DNA of 64,000 bases from Methanocaldococcus villosus KIN24-T80 (GCF_000371805.1 NZ_AQUK01000001.1:1066268-1130267), one strand, 5' to 3'; shown: positions 13,280 through 23,333, numbered from the stretch's first letter. Translations and numbers: made by a program. The notes: generated by a model not told the origin, from the sequence alone.

Positions 13280-13684
13280 ATGGATGCACTTACTAATGCT
13301 ATATTAAATGTCCATAAGCCAAGTAAATTAGAAGATATATCTTATGATGATCCAGTAACCATTATATTAGCATTCAAATGGTTAGAATATTTATGTGAAA
13401 GAGTAGGGGTAGAAAATGTTCCTGATGTCTTAGATTTCTACTATATGCTTGGATGGATTGGAGATAAAGCTATGGCAAAGTTATTAAGGTTCTTAAAAGG
13501 AATTAAAGTTGATGAAGAAAATGTTGTTGAAGGTTCAGGGAAATTAAATATTACTGATCATATAATATCATTAGTATTCATTGAAAAGCTTAATGGAAAA
13601 CAAATATCTATGGATTTCTTAGATAAAATAGAATGGGAGTTAAGAAAAATTAAGAAGGGGGCTGAGCAATTCTATGGGATTTAG
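13280..13684 (+). CDS. flaE: Archaellum protein FlaE
   Basis: A 134-aa protein made of the FlaD/E domain (DPVTIILAFKWLEYLCERVG...LGWIGDKAMAKLLRF), part of the cytoplasmic motor ring with FlaC and FlaD. Two starts are possible. ATG 13280 follows AGAGGTGA by five bases and gives the usual FlaE length; ATG 13247 follows AGGTGTTG and would add 11 residues. I prefer 13280. The end overlaps flaF by 11 bases. Confidence 0.9.
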   Translation: MDALTNAILNVHKPSKLEDISYDDPVTIILAFKWLEYLCERVGVENVPDVLDFYYMLGWIGDKAMAKLLRFLKGIKVDEENVVEGSGKLNITDHIISLVFIEKLNGKQISMDFLDKIEWELRKIKKGAEQFYGI

Positions 13685-14081
13685 CTCAATAGCAGGGACT
13701 GTAATTATGATTATAGCATTGTTAATATGTGGAGCCTATTTATATTCAGTAATAGATGAAAAAACTTCTAAAATATTAACTGCACAAGAGGAACATTTTG
13801 AATATATATATAATAAAATACATGAGAAGTTGGTAATAGTTAAAGTTTCAAAAACTCCTAATCAAACAAATATAACAGTATTAAATAATGGTTCTACAGT
13901 ACTTGAACCTAGTAAGTTCAGTGTAATATTTGATGGTAATATAGTTCCTAGCAAAAATATCTCTTATAATCCTAATAAACAATACCTATTTCCTTTGGAG
14001 AATATCACAATAATAGTTAATTGGACAGAACCTCAAAGAATATGTATTGTATCAGATACCGGAAACAAGTATTATTCTTAA
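13674..14081 (+). CDS. flaF: Archaellum stator protein FlaF
   Basis: FlaF binds the S-layer and acts as stator with FlaG outside the membrane. The 135-aa protein has one N-terminal membrane helix (about residues 5-25), a short linker and a beta-sandwich with several N-glycosylation sequons (NQT, NIT, NGS, NIS, NWT), as expected for a pseudoperiplasmic domain. It starts inside the end of flaE with GGGGCTGAG upstream. Confidence 0.93.
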   Translation: MGFSSIAGTVIMIIALLICGAYLYSVIDEKTSKILTAQEEHFEYIYNKIHEKLVIVKVSKTPNQTNITVLNNGSTVLEPSKFSVIFDGNIVPSKNISYNPNKQYLFPLENITIIVNWTEPQRICIVSDTGNKYYS

Positions 14082-14097
14082 AATGATGGTGATTTAT

Positions 14098-14553
14098 TTG
14101 GCTTCTAGTGGGTTATCAGAAATAATTATGTTTGTTGCTGTATTATTAATAGCTGCATTTGTGGTGGGCGTATTAACTACTTCAACTTATAAAATATCAT
14201 TAAATATTGGAAAAAAAACGGATTCATTTTCTGAAAAACTTGCTCAAGATTTTGAAATAATAAATGATCCAGCAAAAATTCCAAGAGATCCTAATTTAGG
14301 GATAATTACATTATATATAAAAAACACTGGAAAAAAGCCAATAATATTTACTCCTGATTCCTTTACGGTAATAATAGATGGTAATATTGTTAAAATATAT
14401 AACATATCCCAACTATCAAATCCTGGATCAGAAGAACTTTATCCTGGTGATGTAGGGGAGTTAAATGTAAGTTATAATGAGTCTAGATATCATAGAATAA
14501 AAGTTGTTCTATATAGTGGAGTTTCTAGGGTGATAGAGGGTTATATTTCATAA
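14098..14553 (+). CDS. flaG: Archaellum stator protein FlaG
   Basis: FlaG forms a filament capped by FlaF and anchors the motor to the S-layer. It has an N-terminal membrane helix (SEIIMFVAVLLIAAFVVGVL) followed by a beta-rich domain. I chose TTG 14098 because GGTGAT lies exactly four bases before it, the spacing seen at mer and aIF5A, and because the protein then begins M-A-S-S-G-L-S-E-I like relatives. Upstream ATGs at 14083 and 14086 have no SD. FlaF ends 16 bases earlier. Confidence 0.9.
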   Translation: MASSGLSEIIMFVAVLLIAAFVVGVLTTSTYKISLNIGKKTDSFSEKLAQDFEIINDPAKIPRDPNLGIITLYIKNTGKKPIIFTPDSFTVIIDGNIVKIYNISQLSNPGSEELYPGDVGELNVSYNESRYHRIKVVLYSGVSRVIEGYIS

Positions 14554-14565
14554 TTTGGTGAGATT

Positions 14566-15258
14566 ATGCAAATAGCTAAAATAGAGTTAGCAAGAGATGA
14601 TCTAGATAAAAGAATTGGAGGTGGTATACCATTTAATAGTTTAGTAATTATAGAGGGTGAAGAGAGCACAGGAAAATCAGTTTTATGTCAAAGATTAGCA
14701 TATGGGTTTTTACAAAATAGACATTCTGTTACTTATGTTTCTACACAATTAACCACAACAGAGTTTATTAAACAGATGATGTCTTTAGAATACAACATAA
14801 ATAAAAAATTACTTTCTGGAGCTCTATTGTATATTCCTGTTTATCCTTTAATAGCAGATAATAAAAGGAGAGATGGATTTTTAAAAAAAATTATGGAAAC
14901 TAAAGCTTTCTATGAAAAAGATGTTATTATTTTTGATTCTTTATCATCTTTAATAGCTAATGATGCTAGTGATGTTAATGTTAATGATCTTATGGCTTTT
15001 TTTAAAAGAATAGTGGCTTTAAAGAAAATAATAATTTGCACAATAAATCCAAAAGAGTTATCTGAAGAAGTTTTAACAATGATTAGAACTTCATCCACTA
15101 TGCTAATAAAAACAGATATTATAACATTTGCAGGATCTATTAAAAATGCTGCTAAAATACTAAAGTATAACATGGCTCCTGGTACATATCAAAAAACCAT
15201 AGTGTTCAGAGTAGAACCAAAAATTGGATTAGCTGTTGAAATAGCATCTGTTGCTTAA
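14566..15258 (+). CDS. flaH: Archaellum ATPase-like protein FlaH
   Basis: FlaH is a KaiC/RecA-like protein that binds ATP and forms a ring under the motor ATPase FlaI. The 230-aa sequence has Walker A GEESTGKS at residues 31-38 and a Walker B strand VIIFDSLSSLI near 118-128. The start follows TTGGTGAGATT. It lies between flaG and flaI with short gaps. Confidence 0.95.
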   Translation: MQIAKIELARDDLDKRIGGGIPFNSLVIIEGEESTGKSVLCQRLAYGFLQNRHSVTYVSTQLTTTEFIKQMMSLEYNINKKLLSGALLYIPVYPLIADNKRRDGFLKKIMETKAFYEKDVIIFDSLSSLIANDASDVNVNDLMAFFKRIVALKKIIICTINPKELSEEVLTMIRTSSTMLIKTDIITFAGSIKNAAKILKYNMAPGTYQKTIVFRVEPKIGLAVEIASVA

Positions 15259-15273
15259 AATTTGGTGAAATCT

Positions 15274-16917
15274 ATGGCTGAAGCTGAATTAAGAGAAGCA
15301 ATGAATAGAAATCCCCACCTAAGAAGATATATTGAAAATTTTAAAAGAGTGTATTTGAAAGTACCTGATTTTATGGTATCTCTATCAAGAGAACTGAGAG
15401 AATTAAAATATCCAAATATTATATATCCTGTTGGAGATCCAATATTTATACACATATTTGGAACTCCAGAAACAAAAACAAAGTATATTGTTATAGAGCC
15501 TAGATTAGAAACTCCAGAAGAGAGATTAAAATATAAAATGATCCTTAATAAAATTTTAGAATTGGCCCCATATGAAAAAACCCCTGAATCTAATGATGAA
15601 TTTGAAGAAATATTAGTTAGATTATTTAATATGGCTACAAAAGTTGTTGAACCTACTGAAAAGGAAAGCTTTATTACAAGAGTATTCAAATTTACAGACA
15701 ATAGAGTAAGAATTACCCCAGAAGAGAGAAGCAAATTTTTATATTTACTAAAAAGAGACTTAATAGGTTTGGGAGTTCTTGAACCCATTTCAAGAGATCC
15801 ATATTTAGAAGATATTCATGTTATTGGAGCTAAAAATTGTCATGTTGTCCATAAGATATTTGGAATGCTTCCAACAAACATTGTTTGGGAAGATGATATT
15901 GAGTTAGCTGATTATTTAAAAAATATTGGAGAAAGAATGGGAAGGCCTGTTTCTGATGCAAGGCCTATAGTTGATGGAGCTTTACCAGATGGTTCAAGAA
16001 TTAATATTATATACTCTACAGATGTTTCTTTAAAAGGGCCTTCATTTACTATTAGGAAATTTACAGAAGTGCCAATTAGTGTTACACAGCTTATCAGTTG
16101 GGGAACATTTTCAGCCGAAATTGCTGCTTATTTATGGTTATGTTTAGAATATGGAATGAGTATATTTATCTGTGGGGAAACAGCTTCTGGAAAAACTACA
16201 ACATTAAATGCTATCTTACCATTTATTAAACCAAACTCAAAAATCTTCTCATGTGAAGACACCCCTGAAGTCAAACCCCCACATCCTGTATGGCAACAAT
16301 TAATAACAAGAGAGAGAGGTCCTGAGGAGAGTAGAGTTACACTTTTTGATTTACTGAGAGCTGCTTTAAGATCAAGACCAAATTATATTATTGTTGGAGA
16401 AATTAGAAGTGTCGAAGCTGCTGTAGCATTTCAAGCTATGCAAACAGGTCACCCAGTTTTATCAACATTTCATGCAGCTAATGTTAGAAAAATGATTCAA
16501 AGATTAACTGGGGAGCCAATAAATGTTCCTATAACATTTATTGATAACCTAAATGTTGCTCTATTCCAATTAGCAGTTTATCAAAGAGGTAAAGTTTTAA
16601 GAAGAGTGGTTACTGTTGAAGAGATAGAGGGGTATTATAAGGAAGTTGATGGGGTTATAACAAGAGCTGTATTCCAATGGGAACCTAATAAGGATAGACA
16701 TACATTTACAGGGAAAAACAACAGTTATATCTTAGAAGAAAAAATTGCTAAAGCTGCAGGTTATGATGATCCAAGAGAGATTTATAATGAGTTAGAATTA
16801 AGAGCTAAAATATTAGAGGAGATGATTGCAAGAGAAATATTTGATTATTATCAAGTTAGAGATATTATTTGGGCATTCTATGAAAAAGGTTTGGAAGGTT
16901 TACCTTTCTCCATTTGA
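15274..16917 (+). CDS. flaI: Archaellum motor ATPase FlaI
   Basis: FlaI is the hexameric secretion ATPase that powers filament assembly and rotation. The 547-aa protein has Walker A GETASGKTT near residue 300, Asp-box CEDTPE, Walker B YIIVGEIRS near 370 and the His-box GHPVLSTFHAA. ATG 15274 lies four bases behind GGTGAAATCT; the frame is open back to a TTG at 15262 that overlaps the SD. A second, related ATPase (KlbA type) is at 51046. Confidence 0.96.
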   Translation: MAEAELREAMNRNPHLRRYIENFKRVYLKVPDFMVSLSRELRELKYPNIIYPVGDPIFIHIFGTPETKTKYIVIEPRLETPEERLKYKMILNKILELAPYEKTPESNDEFEEILVRLFNMATKVVEPTEKESFITRVFKFTDNRVRITPEERSKFLYLLKRDLIGLGVLEPISRDPYLEDIHVIGAKNCHVVHKIFGMLPTNIVWEDDIELADYLKNIGERMGRPVSDARPIVDGALPDGSRINIIYSTDVSLKGPSFTIRKFTEVPISVTQLISWGTFSAEIAAYLWLCLEYGMSIFICGETASGKTTTLNAILPFIKPNSKIFSCEDTPEVKPPHPVWQQLITRERGPEESRVTLFDLLRAALRSRPNYIIVGEIRSVEAAVAFQAMQTGHPVLSTFHAANVRKMIQRLTGEPINVPITFIDNLNVALFQLAVYQRGKVLRRVVTVEEIEGYYKEVDGVITRAVFQWEPNKDRHTFTGKNNSYILEEKIAKAAGYDDPREIYNELELRAKILEEMIAREIFDYYQVRDIIWAFYEKGLEGLPFSI

Positions 16918-16926
16918 GGTGGTTTT

Positions 16927-18603
16927 ATGATAAATTTACTTTTAAGAATTGGAATGAATCCTAGGGATTATTTATTCAAAATTTTGTTGCCTGCTTTTAT
17001 TGTATCTGTTATTTTATTTATTATAGGGTTTTTATTGTTTAAAGGGATAGTATTTTACATATTTTCACTTTTACCTTCTATTATACTTTTATCAGCTTTA
17101 ATTTATCCATATATTATTTTAGACACTAAAAAGAACAAAATTAATGAAAGATTACATATATTTATATCAAAGTTTGGAACACTTTCTATTACTGACTTAG
17201 ATAGGAAAGAACTTTTAAAAATACTTTCACAAGAAAAGGAAGAACTTGATGAATTAGCTGAAGAATCTAGAAAACTTTATGTTTTAGTTTCTAAATGGGG
17301 TAGGTCTTTAGCAGAAGCTTGTAGGTTTTTATCTCAAAGAACACCAAGCCCAGAATTTGCTGATTTTTTGGATAGATTAGCATATGCTGTAGATAGTGGT
17401 GAGGAATTAAAGGAGTTCTTAATTAAAGAACAAGATATAGTTATGGATGATTATGCAGCATTTTACAAAAGGACTCTATATTCTTTAGATCTATATAAAG
17501 AGCTTTATGTTAGTGCGATGACATCTATAGCTTTCTTTATAGCATTTTCAGTCCTTGTTCCATTTTTAATGCCATTTGATTTTGTCTTTATGTCCACAGT
17601 AGGACTGTTTATGTTAATAGCTACACAAATGGGAGTTATTGTATTGATCAAAGGAAAAGTACCATTTGATAGATTATGGCATACTGGAAAGGAACCAAAT
17701 GAAACAGATTTAAAATTAAGAAGATATCTAATTATTTCAATAATTTTAACAATATTAACTTTAATATTTTTAATTATAACAAAATTTATATTAAGAATGA
17801 CACCATTTTATGATATTCCATATATGATTTTAGTAGCTATAGGGTTAACTCCATTAGCTATTATAGGGGTAAAAACTTATTTAGAAGAGGAAAGAGTAAA
17901 AAGGAAAGAATATGTTTATCCTGACTTTTTAAGATCATTAGGAGATTCATTAAGTGCTAGAGGGGGAGGTTTAAAAGAGTGTTTGAAATATCTCTCACAT
18001 CATGACTTTGGACCATTAACAAGGGATATTAAAAGGTTGTATAAAAGAGTGGCTTTAAGTATTGATACAACAAAATCTTGGAGATTTTTTGGGATAGAGT
18101 CTTGTAGCTATTTAATTCAGCTTTTTTCTGATATGTTTTCAAGATGTTTATATTTTGGAGGAGATCCAAAATTAGCAGCTAATATTATTAGCAAAAACTT
18201 CCGTAAAATCATACAGCTTAGAAAATCAAAATATCAAAATGTTCAGCAATTTGTTGGGGTAATATATGGTTTAGGAGCTGGATTAGCTTTAGCATTGTTT
18301 GCTTCATTAGGAGTAGCATACATGATTACTAACCTTTACAGCTCTTTAAATATTCCTGAAACCGTCATACAGATTATACATGTTGCTCCACTAACTAATG
18401 CTAAGTTGGTAGAATATATTTTATATGGATCATTAATAATATATGCAATTATGTCATCAATTTTAATAAAAATTTTAGATGGAGGGCATAAATATTCAGC
18501 ATTTTTGCATTTTGTTATAATAGTATGGATATGTTCATTAGTAGCCTATGGTACAAAACTATTGGTTTTAAAGGTATTAGGAATGTCTATGCCAATATAT
18601 TAA
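16927..18603 (+). CDS. flaJ: Archaellum membrane platform protein FlaJ
   Basis: FlaJ is the polytopic membrane core of the archaellum, related to GspF/TadC of type II secretion. The 558-aa protein has two N-terminal membrane helices, a cytoplasmic loop, further helices near 195-240, 275-320 and a C-terminal set, with two T2SSF-like cytoplasmic domains between. GAGGTGG precedes ATG 16927. The gene ends inside the convergent flaK by 17 bases. Confidence 0.95.
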   Translation: MINLLLRIGMNPRDYLFKILLPAFIVSVILFIIGFLLFKGIVFYIFSLLPSIILLSALIYPYIILDTKKNKINERLHIFISKFGTLSITDLDRKELLKILSQEKEELDELAEESRKLYVLVSKWGRSLAEACRFLSQRTPSPEFADFLDRLAYAVDSGEELKEFLIKEQDIVMDDYAAFYKRTLYSLDLYKELYVSAMTSIAFFIAFSVLVPFLMPFDFVFMSTVGLFMLIATQMGVIVLIKGKVPFDRLWHTGKEPNETDLKLRRYLIISIILTILTLIFLIITKFILRMTPFYDIPYMILVAIGLTPLAIIGVKTYLEEERVKRKEYVYPDFLRSLGDSLSARGGGLKECLKYLSHHDFGPLTRDIKRLYKRVALSIDTTKSWRFFGIESCSYLIQLFSDMFSRCLYFGGDPKLAANIISKNFRKIIQLRKSKYQNVQQFVGVIYGLGAGLALALFASLGVAYMITNLYSSLNIPETVIQIIHVAPLTNAKLVEYILYGSLIIYAIMSSILIKILDGGHKYSAFLHFVIIVWICSLVAYGTKLLVLKVLGMSMPIY

Positions 18604-19276
18604 AAATAATCTTAAATATAAGATCTCCAATAAATGGGGTTAGGATATATGAAAAAAATATTGGCACTACAAAAGGGATTTCTGGAGAAGCCCAAACTAT
18701 ATCATCATCACCATATTCTTCCTTTTTTTCTACATTTTTTATAATATTTATATTTCCATCTTTTCCAAGAACTACAAAATTCTTATCCTTAATATCAGAA
18801 AATTTATGTTTTTCAGCAATGAACATCATAAAGAATTCTTTAATATTTTTTGGCTTATATTTTGATATATTTTTTAAGAATACAATTATAGGTATTAAAA
18901 TTATCAAAAATATAGCATTTATTAAAACAAAAATAGGGAATGTTGGTAAGTAGGGATGAGATAAGAGATAACCTAATGGAGAGGATATAGGGATATTGTA
19001 TTTTGGAACTAAAGCTCCTAAACCAATTAATAACTTTCCATCTCCCCCACCAACACCTAATAAAAACATAAAATACCCTAAAAAGAAGCATATAACTATT
19101 CCAAGTATTGACTGAGTTATATAGATGAGATTGCCTGTTACAAATGTTAGATATATGTGATACATTAACCCAAAAATTATCATAGTTATCCAAATATATT
19201 CATTAATTTCTCTACTTTTAATATCACAATATAAAGCTATTAAAATGCATAATAATCCAAATGCATAATTTATCAT
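18587..19276 (-). CDS. flaK: Preflagellin/prepilin peptidase FlaK
   Basis: Membrane aspartyl protease that removes the class III leaders of FlaB1-B3. It has about six hydrophobic helices and a G-x-GD type motif. With ATG 19276 as start (GGAGATT just upstream; the frame is open to TTG 19285), the two expected catalytic aspartates fall at D18 (YCDIK) and D79 (GVGGGDGK), the same numbers as in characterised methanococcal FlaK. The gene is convergent with flaJ and overlaps its 3' end. Confidence 0.95.
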   Translation of the reverse strand: MINYAFGLLCILIALYCDIKSREINEYIWITMIIFGLMYHIYLTFVTGNLIYITQSILGIVICFFLGYFMFLLGVGGGDGKLLIGLGALVPKYNIPISSPLGYLLSHPYLPTFPIFVLINAIFLIILIPIIVFLKNISKYKPKNIKEFFMMFIAEKHKFSDIKDKNFVVLGKDGNINIIKNVEKKEEYGDDDIVWASPEIPFVVPIFFSYILTPFIGDLIFKIIFNILA

Positions 19277-19367
19277 AATCTCCAACCTATTTCGATACTT
19301 GTTGAAAAACTTTTATGCTAAATAATTTATTTTATTATAATAAATAATTATTAATTAGGTGGAAAAT

Positions 19368-21890
19368 ATGAAAGTTAGATTATTATTAATATTATTATTA
19401 ACACTCACAATTTCTTATGGAGAGATTAGTATTTATAAAATTTGGACTCCATATGATCCAAATCTAGTTCCAATAATGTATATTGATATTAATGAGCCAG
19501 TATTGTATATAGGTATTGTTAATAAGGATGAGTATGCACATAATGTAGTAGTGAAAGCAGAATTAAATGGAGAAACATTTACAACGGTTCCTATATATCT
19601 TCCACCAAATGATCACATGGAAAAAATTGTTGAGCTTAGAATTCCTGTCTATGATGACAAGGTGCATAATGTTAAAGTTTCTCTAATAGAAAATGGTAAA
19701 GAGATAGTCTCAAAAAACATTCCAATAAAGTGCTATTTTCCAATAGATGTAAAAAATGTTTCATGTCAAGACTGCTGTGAATATAAAGATGGAGAAGTTT
19801 GCTATTCTAATTGGTTTTATGTAGTTTTAAAGAGTAATCCATTAGCTCAAAGTGATTATAATGCTAAAGTTTGGATAAATGTTAAAAGTGGTAATACTAT
19901 TCTCTATGATGGTAAAAAAGATGCTAAAACAGTTTATATTCCATGGGGAAATGAAGTGAAGCTCTCTTTTAAGATTCCAAAGATATCATTAAATAATAAT
20001 GATAAATTTACTATAGAAACATATGTAGTAGTTATGAATGTTACTCATTCTGTTGAAGGTTATGAAAAAACTGAATTAAAAAGAGATGAAAATGGAATCT
20101 ACCATAAATATAATAGTTATAAAAAATACTTCTATTTCCCAGTAATAATTAAAAATATAGATGTTTATAATAAAATAGATAGAGATAATGTTGATTTAGT
20201 TAAAAAATTCTATTCAAATGTGTTAGATGAAGAGTTAGAAGAAATAATAAATAAAAGAAATTACCCAATATATGGAGAAATTCCAAGGGTGTATGTTAAA
20301 GATGAAACTACTCTATCATTTATAAATGTCACATTAGAGAATAGGTATAATAAGGATGTCATAGTAAAGTTTATTTGGGAGTATGGAAATAATAGTTATT
20401 ATAAAACAATAAAAATAAATAAAAATTCTGATACTAGCTTTATACTACCAATATATTCAAAACCAGGAAATGTGAATATAAAATTCTCAGTTAATCCTAT
20501 TGAAGTAAATTCATATATCTACAACACATCCTATACACTAAATGTAAATCCTAAATTAATAGCTCCAGTAATTATTAAGAAAATAATTTTACCTTTAGAT
20601 CAAAGTATAAATGAAGATGTTAATGGTACAGTGTTAGTAGGGAAATGGTATAATATAACTTTAATTATTAAAAATAAATACTATAAACCATTATCTGGTT
20701 ATATTGAAATATCTGATAACTTTGAAAAGGGTGTTGTTAATTACACTAAAAGGGTAGAATTTAATATTTCAGCATATGGGGTAAAGAAGATAAAAATACC
20801 AATTATTTTTTATAGAGAAGTTAATGGGGATTTAAAAGTTACTTTAAAAACAAAAAATGGGGTTAAAGATGATTGTAGAATAATACACTTCTATGCCTAT
20901 CTTCCTATTGAAGTGAAAGAAGTAAAATATAATAATAGTATATTACATAAAATATCAGTAGTAGGAAATGGAGGAATATATACTTACAACCCAATAGCAG
21001 GATATAATAATACATGTATAGTTAGACTAAAAAATAAATTAAATAAAAATATTTCCTGTAAAGTTTGGGTGGAAGTATATAATAAAAATGGAAAATTAGA
21101 AGCTAAAAGTGATATAAAATTTGTTAAGTTTAAGCCAGATGAAGAAAAAACCTTAAAATTTAACTTATACTTTAATGAAGGATTTGAAGGTTATACATTA
21201 ATTCATGCTGTTCCTATGAATTTGGAAAATGTTGATGTTATATTTACTCAAGGTTTAAATTACCATCTTGTACAAATTCCCAAATACTATGAAGTAGGTA
21301 GATATTCCCATCTATCTTTACTTGGTTTAAAAGTGTCTACAGCATCACATGAGATCACTAGAGTAGTATCCCCAATATCTATTAAATCACTTAAATTTGA
21401 GAATAATAAAATTATAGCTGAAATAGAGAGTAATAGTTTTCCTACAAATCTTGATGTAAATTATTGGATTAATGTAAATAATTATAAAAGTGAAAAATAT
21501 AGTACAAATCTCCCACCAAAAAGTTCAAAAGTTGTAGAAATTCCTATAAGTTTAACAAGTGGTAACTATACTATAGAATTTTGTGCTGAAGTTGATAATT
21601 TCTTATCAATAGATGGAAAAAAATGTCCTATATTGATTAAGAAATATTTAAATATATCAATTTTGGAAAATAAAAGTTCAATAGCTAGTAACCAAGTTAA
21701 AATAAACGGAAGTTATCAAAATAATATAACAAAAATAAACATATCTTCTTATAAAAAAGATAAGAATAACAAAGAAATAAAAAATATCACTAACCTAACT
21801 AGTAAAAAATCAGAAACTTCTATAATTGATGCAATATTATCTCCAATAAAGGTAGTGATTGTAAAAATATTAGAAATTCTTCCAATATAA
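19368..21890 (+). CDS. Large secreted beta-rich protein next to the archaellum locus
   Basis: The 840-aa protein starts with a signal peptide (MKVRLLLILLLTLTISYGE). It continues as repeated beta-rich segments that look like Ig/CARDB-type modules, recognisable by alternating stretches such as VTLENRYNKDVIVKFIWEYG and WYNITLIIKNKYYKPLSGYI. It has many N-glycosylation sequons, a Cys-rich patch (CQDCCEYKDGEVC) near 135-147 and a hydrophobic tail (DAILSPIKVVIVKILEILPI) that could hold it to the membrane. ATG 19368 follows GGTGGA. I recall an uncharacterised homologue in the same place in M. jannaschii. Function unknown; a surface or S-layer-associated role linked to the archaellum is inference from position. 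Confidence 0.8.
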   Translation: MKVRLLLILLLTLTISYGEISIYKIWTPYDPNLVPIMYIDINEPVLYIGIVNKDEYAHNVVVKAELNGETFTTVPIYLPPNDHMEKIVELRIPVYDDKVHNVKVSLIENGKEIVSKNIPIKCYFPIDVKNVSCQDCCEYKDGEVCYSNWFYVVLKSNPLAQSDYNAKVWINVKSGNTILYDGKKDAKTVYIPWGNEVKLSFKIPKISLNNNDKFTIETYVVVMNVTHSVEGYEKTELKRDENGIYHKYNSYKKYFYFPVIIKNIDVYNKIDRDNVDLVKKFYSNVLDEELEEIINKRNYPIYGEIPRVYVKDETTLSFINVTLENRYNKDVIVKFIWEYGNNSYYKTIKINKNSDTSFILPIYSKPGNVNIKFSVNPIEVNSYIYNTSYTLNVNPKLIAPVIIKKIILPLDQSINEDVNGTVLVGKWYNITLIIKNKYYKPLSGYIEISDNFEKGVVNYTKRVEFNISAYGVKKIKIPIIFYREVNGDLKVTLKTKNGVKDDCRIIHFYAYLPIEVKEVKYNNSILHKISVVGNGGIYTYNPIAGYNNTCIVRLKNKLNKNISCKVWVEVYNKNGKLEAKSDIKFVKFKPDEEKTLKFNLYFNEGFEGYTLIHAVPMNLENVDVIFTQGLNYHLVQIPKYYEVGRYSHLSLLGLKVSTASHEITRVVSPISIKSLKFENNKIIAEIESNSFPTNLDVNYWINVNNYKSEKYSTNLPPKSSKVVEIPISLTSGNYTIEFCAEVDNFLSIDGKKCPILIKKYLNISILENKSSIASNQVKINGSYQNNITKINISSYKKDKNNKEIKNITNLTSKKSETSIIDAILSPIKVVIVKILEILPI

Positions 21891-21901
21891 GGTGAATAAT
21901 C

Positions 21902-22240
21902 ATGAGTAGCTTAATATTTATAGATCCTATGATTATAAGATCTTTAAATAAAAGTAAACTAAGAAAAAAGATATTATACTTATTATACAAAATATATCCC
22001 TATGGTATGTATCTGTCTGAGATTTCAAGAAGGGTTAAATCTGATCCCAGTAATGTGTTAGGTTGTTTGAGAGGATTAAATGGAAGATACAATGGGCATT
22101 TCTCACTAATTGAACTAGGATTGGTTGAATGTGTAGAAAAAGATGGTATTAAAATATATAAATTGACAGAGTACGGAAAAAAAGTTGTTGAATTTCTAAA
22201 AGAGCAAGATAGTGAATTTATAAAATCCCTAAGGTGGTAA
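21902..22240 (+). CDS. Winged-helix DNA-binding protein
   Basis: The 112-aa basic protein reads as a winged helix: YGMYLSEISRRVKSDPSNVLGCLRGLNG is the helix-turn-helix and SLIELGLVECVEKDGIKIYKLTEYGKKVV the wing. It lies 11 bases after the large secreted protein and one base before the methyltransferase, so all three form one operon. Its place beyond flaK makes it a candidate archaellum regulator, perhaps EarA-like, but I did not establish that it is an EarA orthologue. Confidence 0.75.
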   Translation: MSSLIFIDPMIIRSLNKSKLRKKILYLLYKIYPYGMYLSEISRRVKSDPSNVLGCLRGLNGRYNGHFSLIELGLVECVEKDGIKIYKLTEYGKKVVEFLKEQDSEFIKSLRW

Positions 22241-22241
22241 T

Positions 22242-23333
22242 ATGAAATTTGATCTTACTGGAGAGGAGAAATGTAATAGAGAGGAGATTGTTTCATCTTC
22301 ATTAAGTGATATTATAAATGAAGTTATTGGAGATGTAGTAAATTCTGAACTAAAAGTTAGAAAAAAGATTGAAATGTTAAATGATACTATTAAATATTTA
22401 TATTATGAACTTTTAGGTACATTCATAAAGCAAGGTATAGAGTTTGGAATTTTTCCAAATATTGCTAAATATAAACCAAAATTTGAAGAGATTCCCAATG
22501 TTATAAAGTATCCTAACAAAGAGTTTATAATTGATTTTATAAAAACTGCTATAAAGTTGAATATACTAGAATATAAGGATGATGAAAGGTTAGATATTAA
22601 TGAATTTTATAAGTTAGAAATAAAGTTACCAAAAATGGATAATATAATTAGTGATTATATAATGAAATTTAATTATGTAACACATGTAGCAAGATATGCA
22701 TTAATAAGTTACAACCATCCAAAAATTGCTTTAAGTTTTAAAAAAGATCCTGATATATGGGATATGATATTAAGTAGCCCATACTATGAATTCCATAGAG
22801 AAATTGCAGCTAATTATTTAGATATTGAGGAAGATGATTATATATTGGATATTGGGTGTGGTTCTAGATCTCCACAGTTCTTTATAGATAATGTTTATCC
22901 AAAAGGATATTACACAGGAGTTGATATTTCAAAAGGGTTATTAGAAATGGCAGAATTTAGAGTAAAGAATATATATCCAAGTGGTTATGAGCTAAAAAAT
23001 CTTGATTTCCTAGAAGTTATTCCAAAGAGGAAGTATAATAAAATAATCTGCTCACATGTACTTAAATATATCCCATCACTAAAAATATTTATAAGAAAAT
23101 TGGCAAAATCATTAGCTCCTGGAGGAAAAGTGTATATTTCTGAAGAATTCATTCCAAAATATGCCAATGATAAAAAAGATTATTGTGAAATATTTGGGTT
23201 CTATAATAGGCTAAACAGAAAATTTGTAAAATATTACTCTGAAGAGGAAATTAAAAAAGAACTTGAACTATTGGGTGATTATAGAATAAAAAGATTAAGT
23301 GATGGAATAATTGTTATTGAGAATGTATCCTAA
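22242..23333 (+). CDS. SAM-dependent methyltransferase, substrate unknown
   Basis: A 363-aa protein with an N-terminal helical region of about 190 residues and a class I methyltransferase domain. Motif I is LDIGCGSRSPQFF near residue 205, motif II follows at YYTGVDISKGLLEMA, and KIICSHVLKYIPSL is the post-motif. SD GGTGG lies four bases before the start. It follows the HTH gene by one base and overlaps the convergent polyferredoxin gene by 20 bases. A target among surface glycans or archaellum proteins would be guesswork. Confidence 0.78.
   Translation: MKFDLTGEEKCNREEIVSSSLSDIINEVIGDVVNSELKVRKKIEMLNDTIKYLYYELLGTFIKQGIEFGIFPNIAKYKPKFEEIPNVIKYPNKEFIIDFIKTAIKLNILEYKDDERLDINEFYKLEIKLPKMDNIISDYIMKFNYVTHVARYALISYNHPKIALSFKKDPDIWDMILSSPYYEFHREIAANYLDIEEDDYILDIGCGSRSPQFFIDNVYPKGYYTGVDISKGLLEMAEFRVKNIYPSGYELKNLDFLEVIPKRKYNKIICSHVLKYIPSLKIFIRKLAKSLAPGGKVYISEEFIPKYANDKKDYCEIFGFYNRLNRKFVKYYSEEEIKKELELLGDYRIKRLSDGIIVIENVS

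Noticed and set aside
18525-18953. Plus-strand open frame after flaJ
   Set aside because: It is antisense to flaK, whose catalytic aspartates and start are clear; the product is low-complexity.
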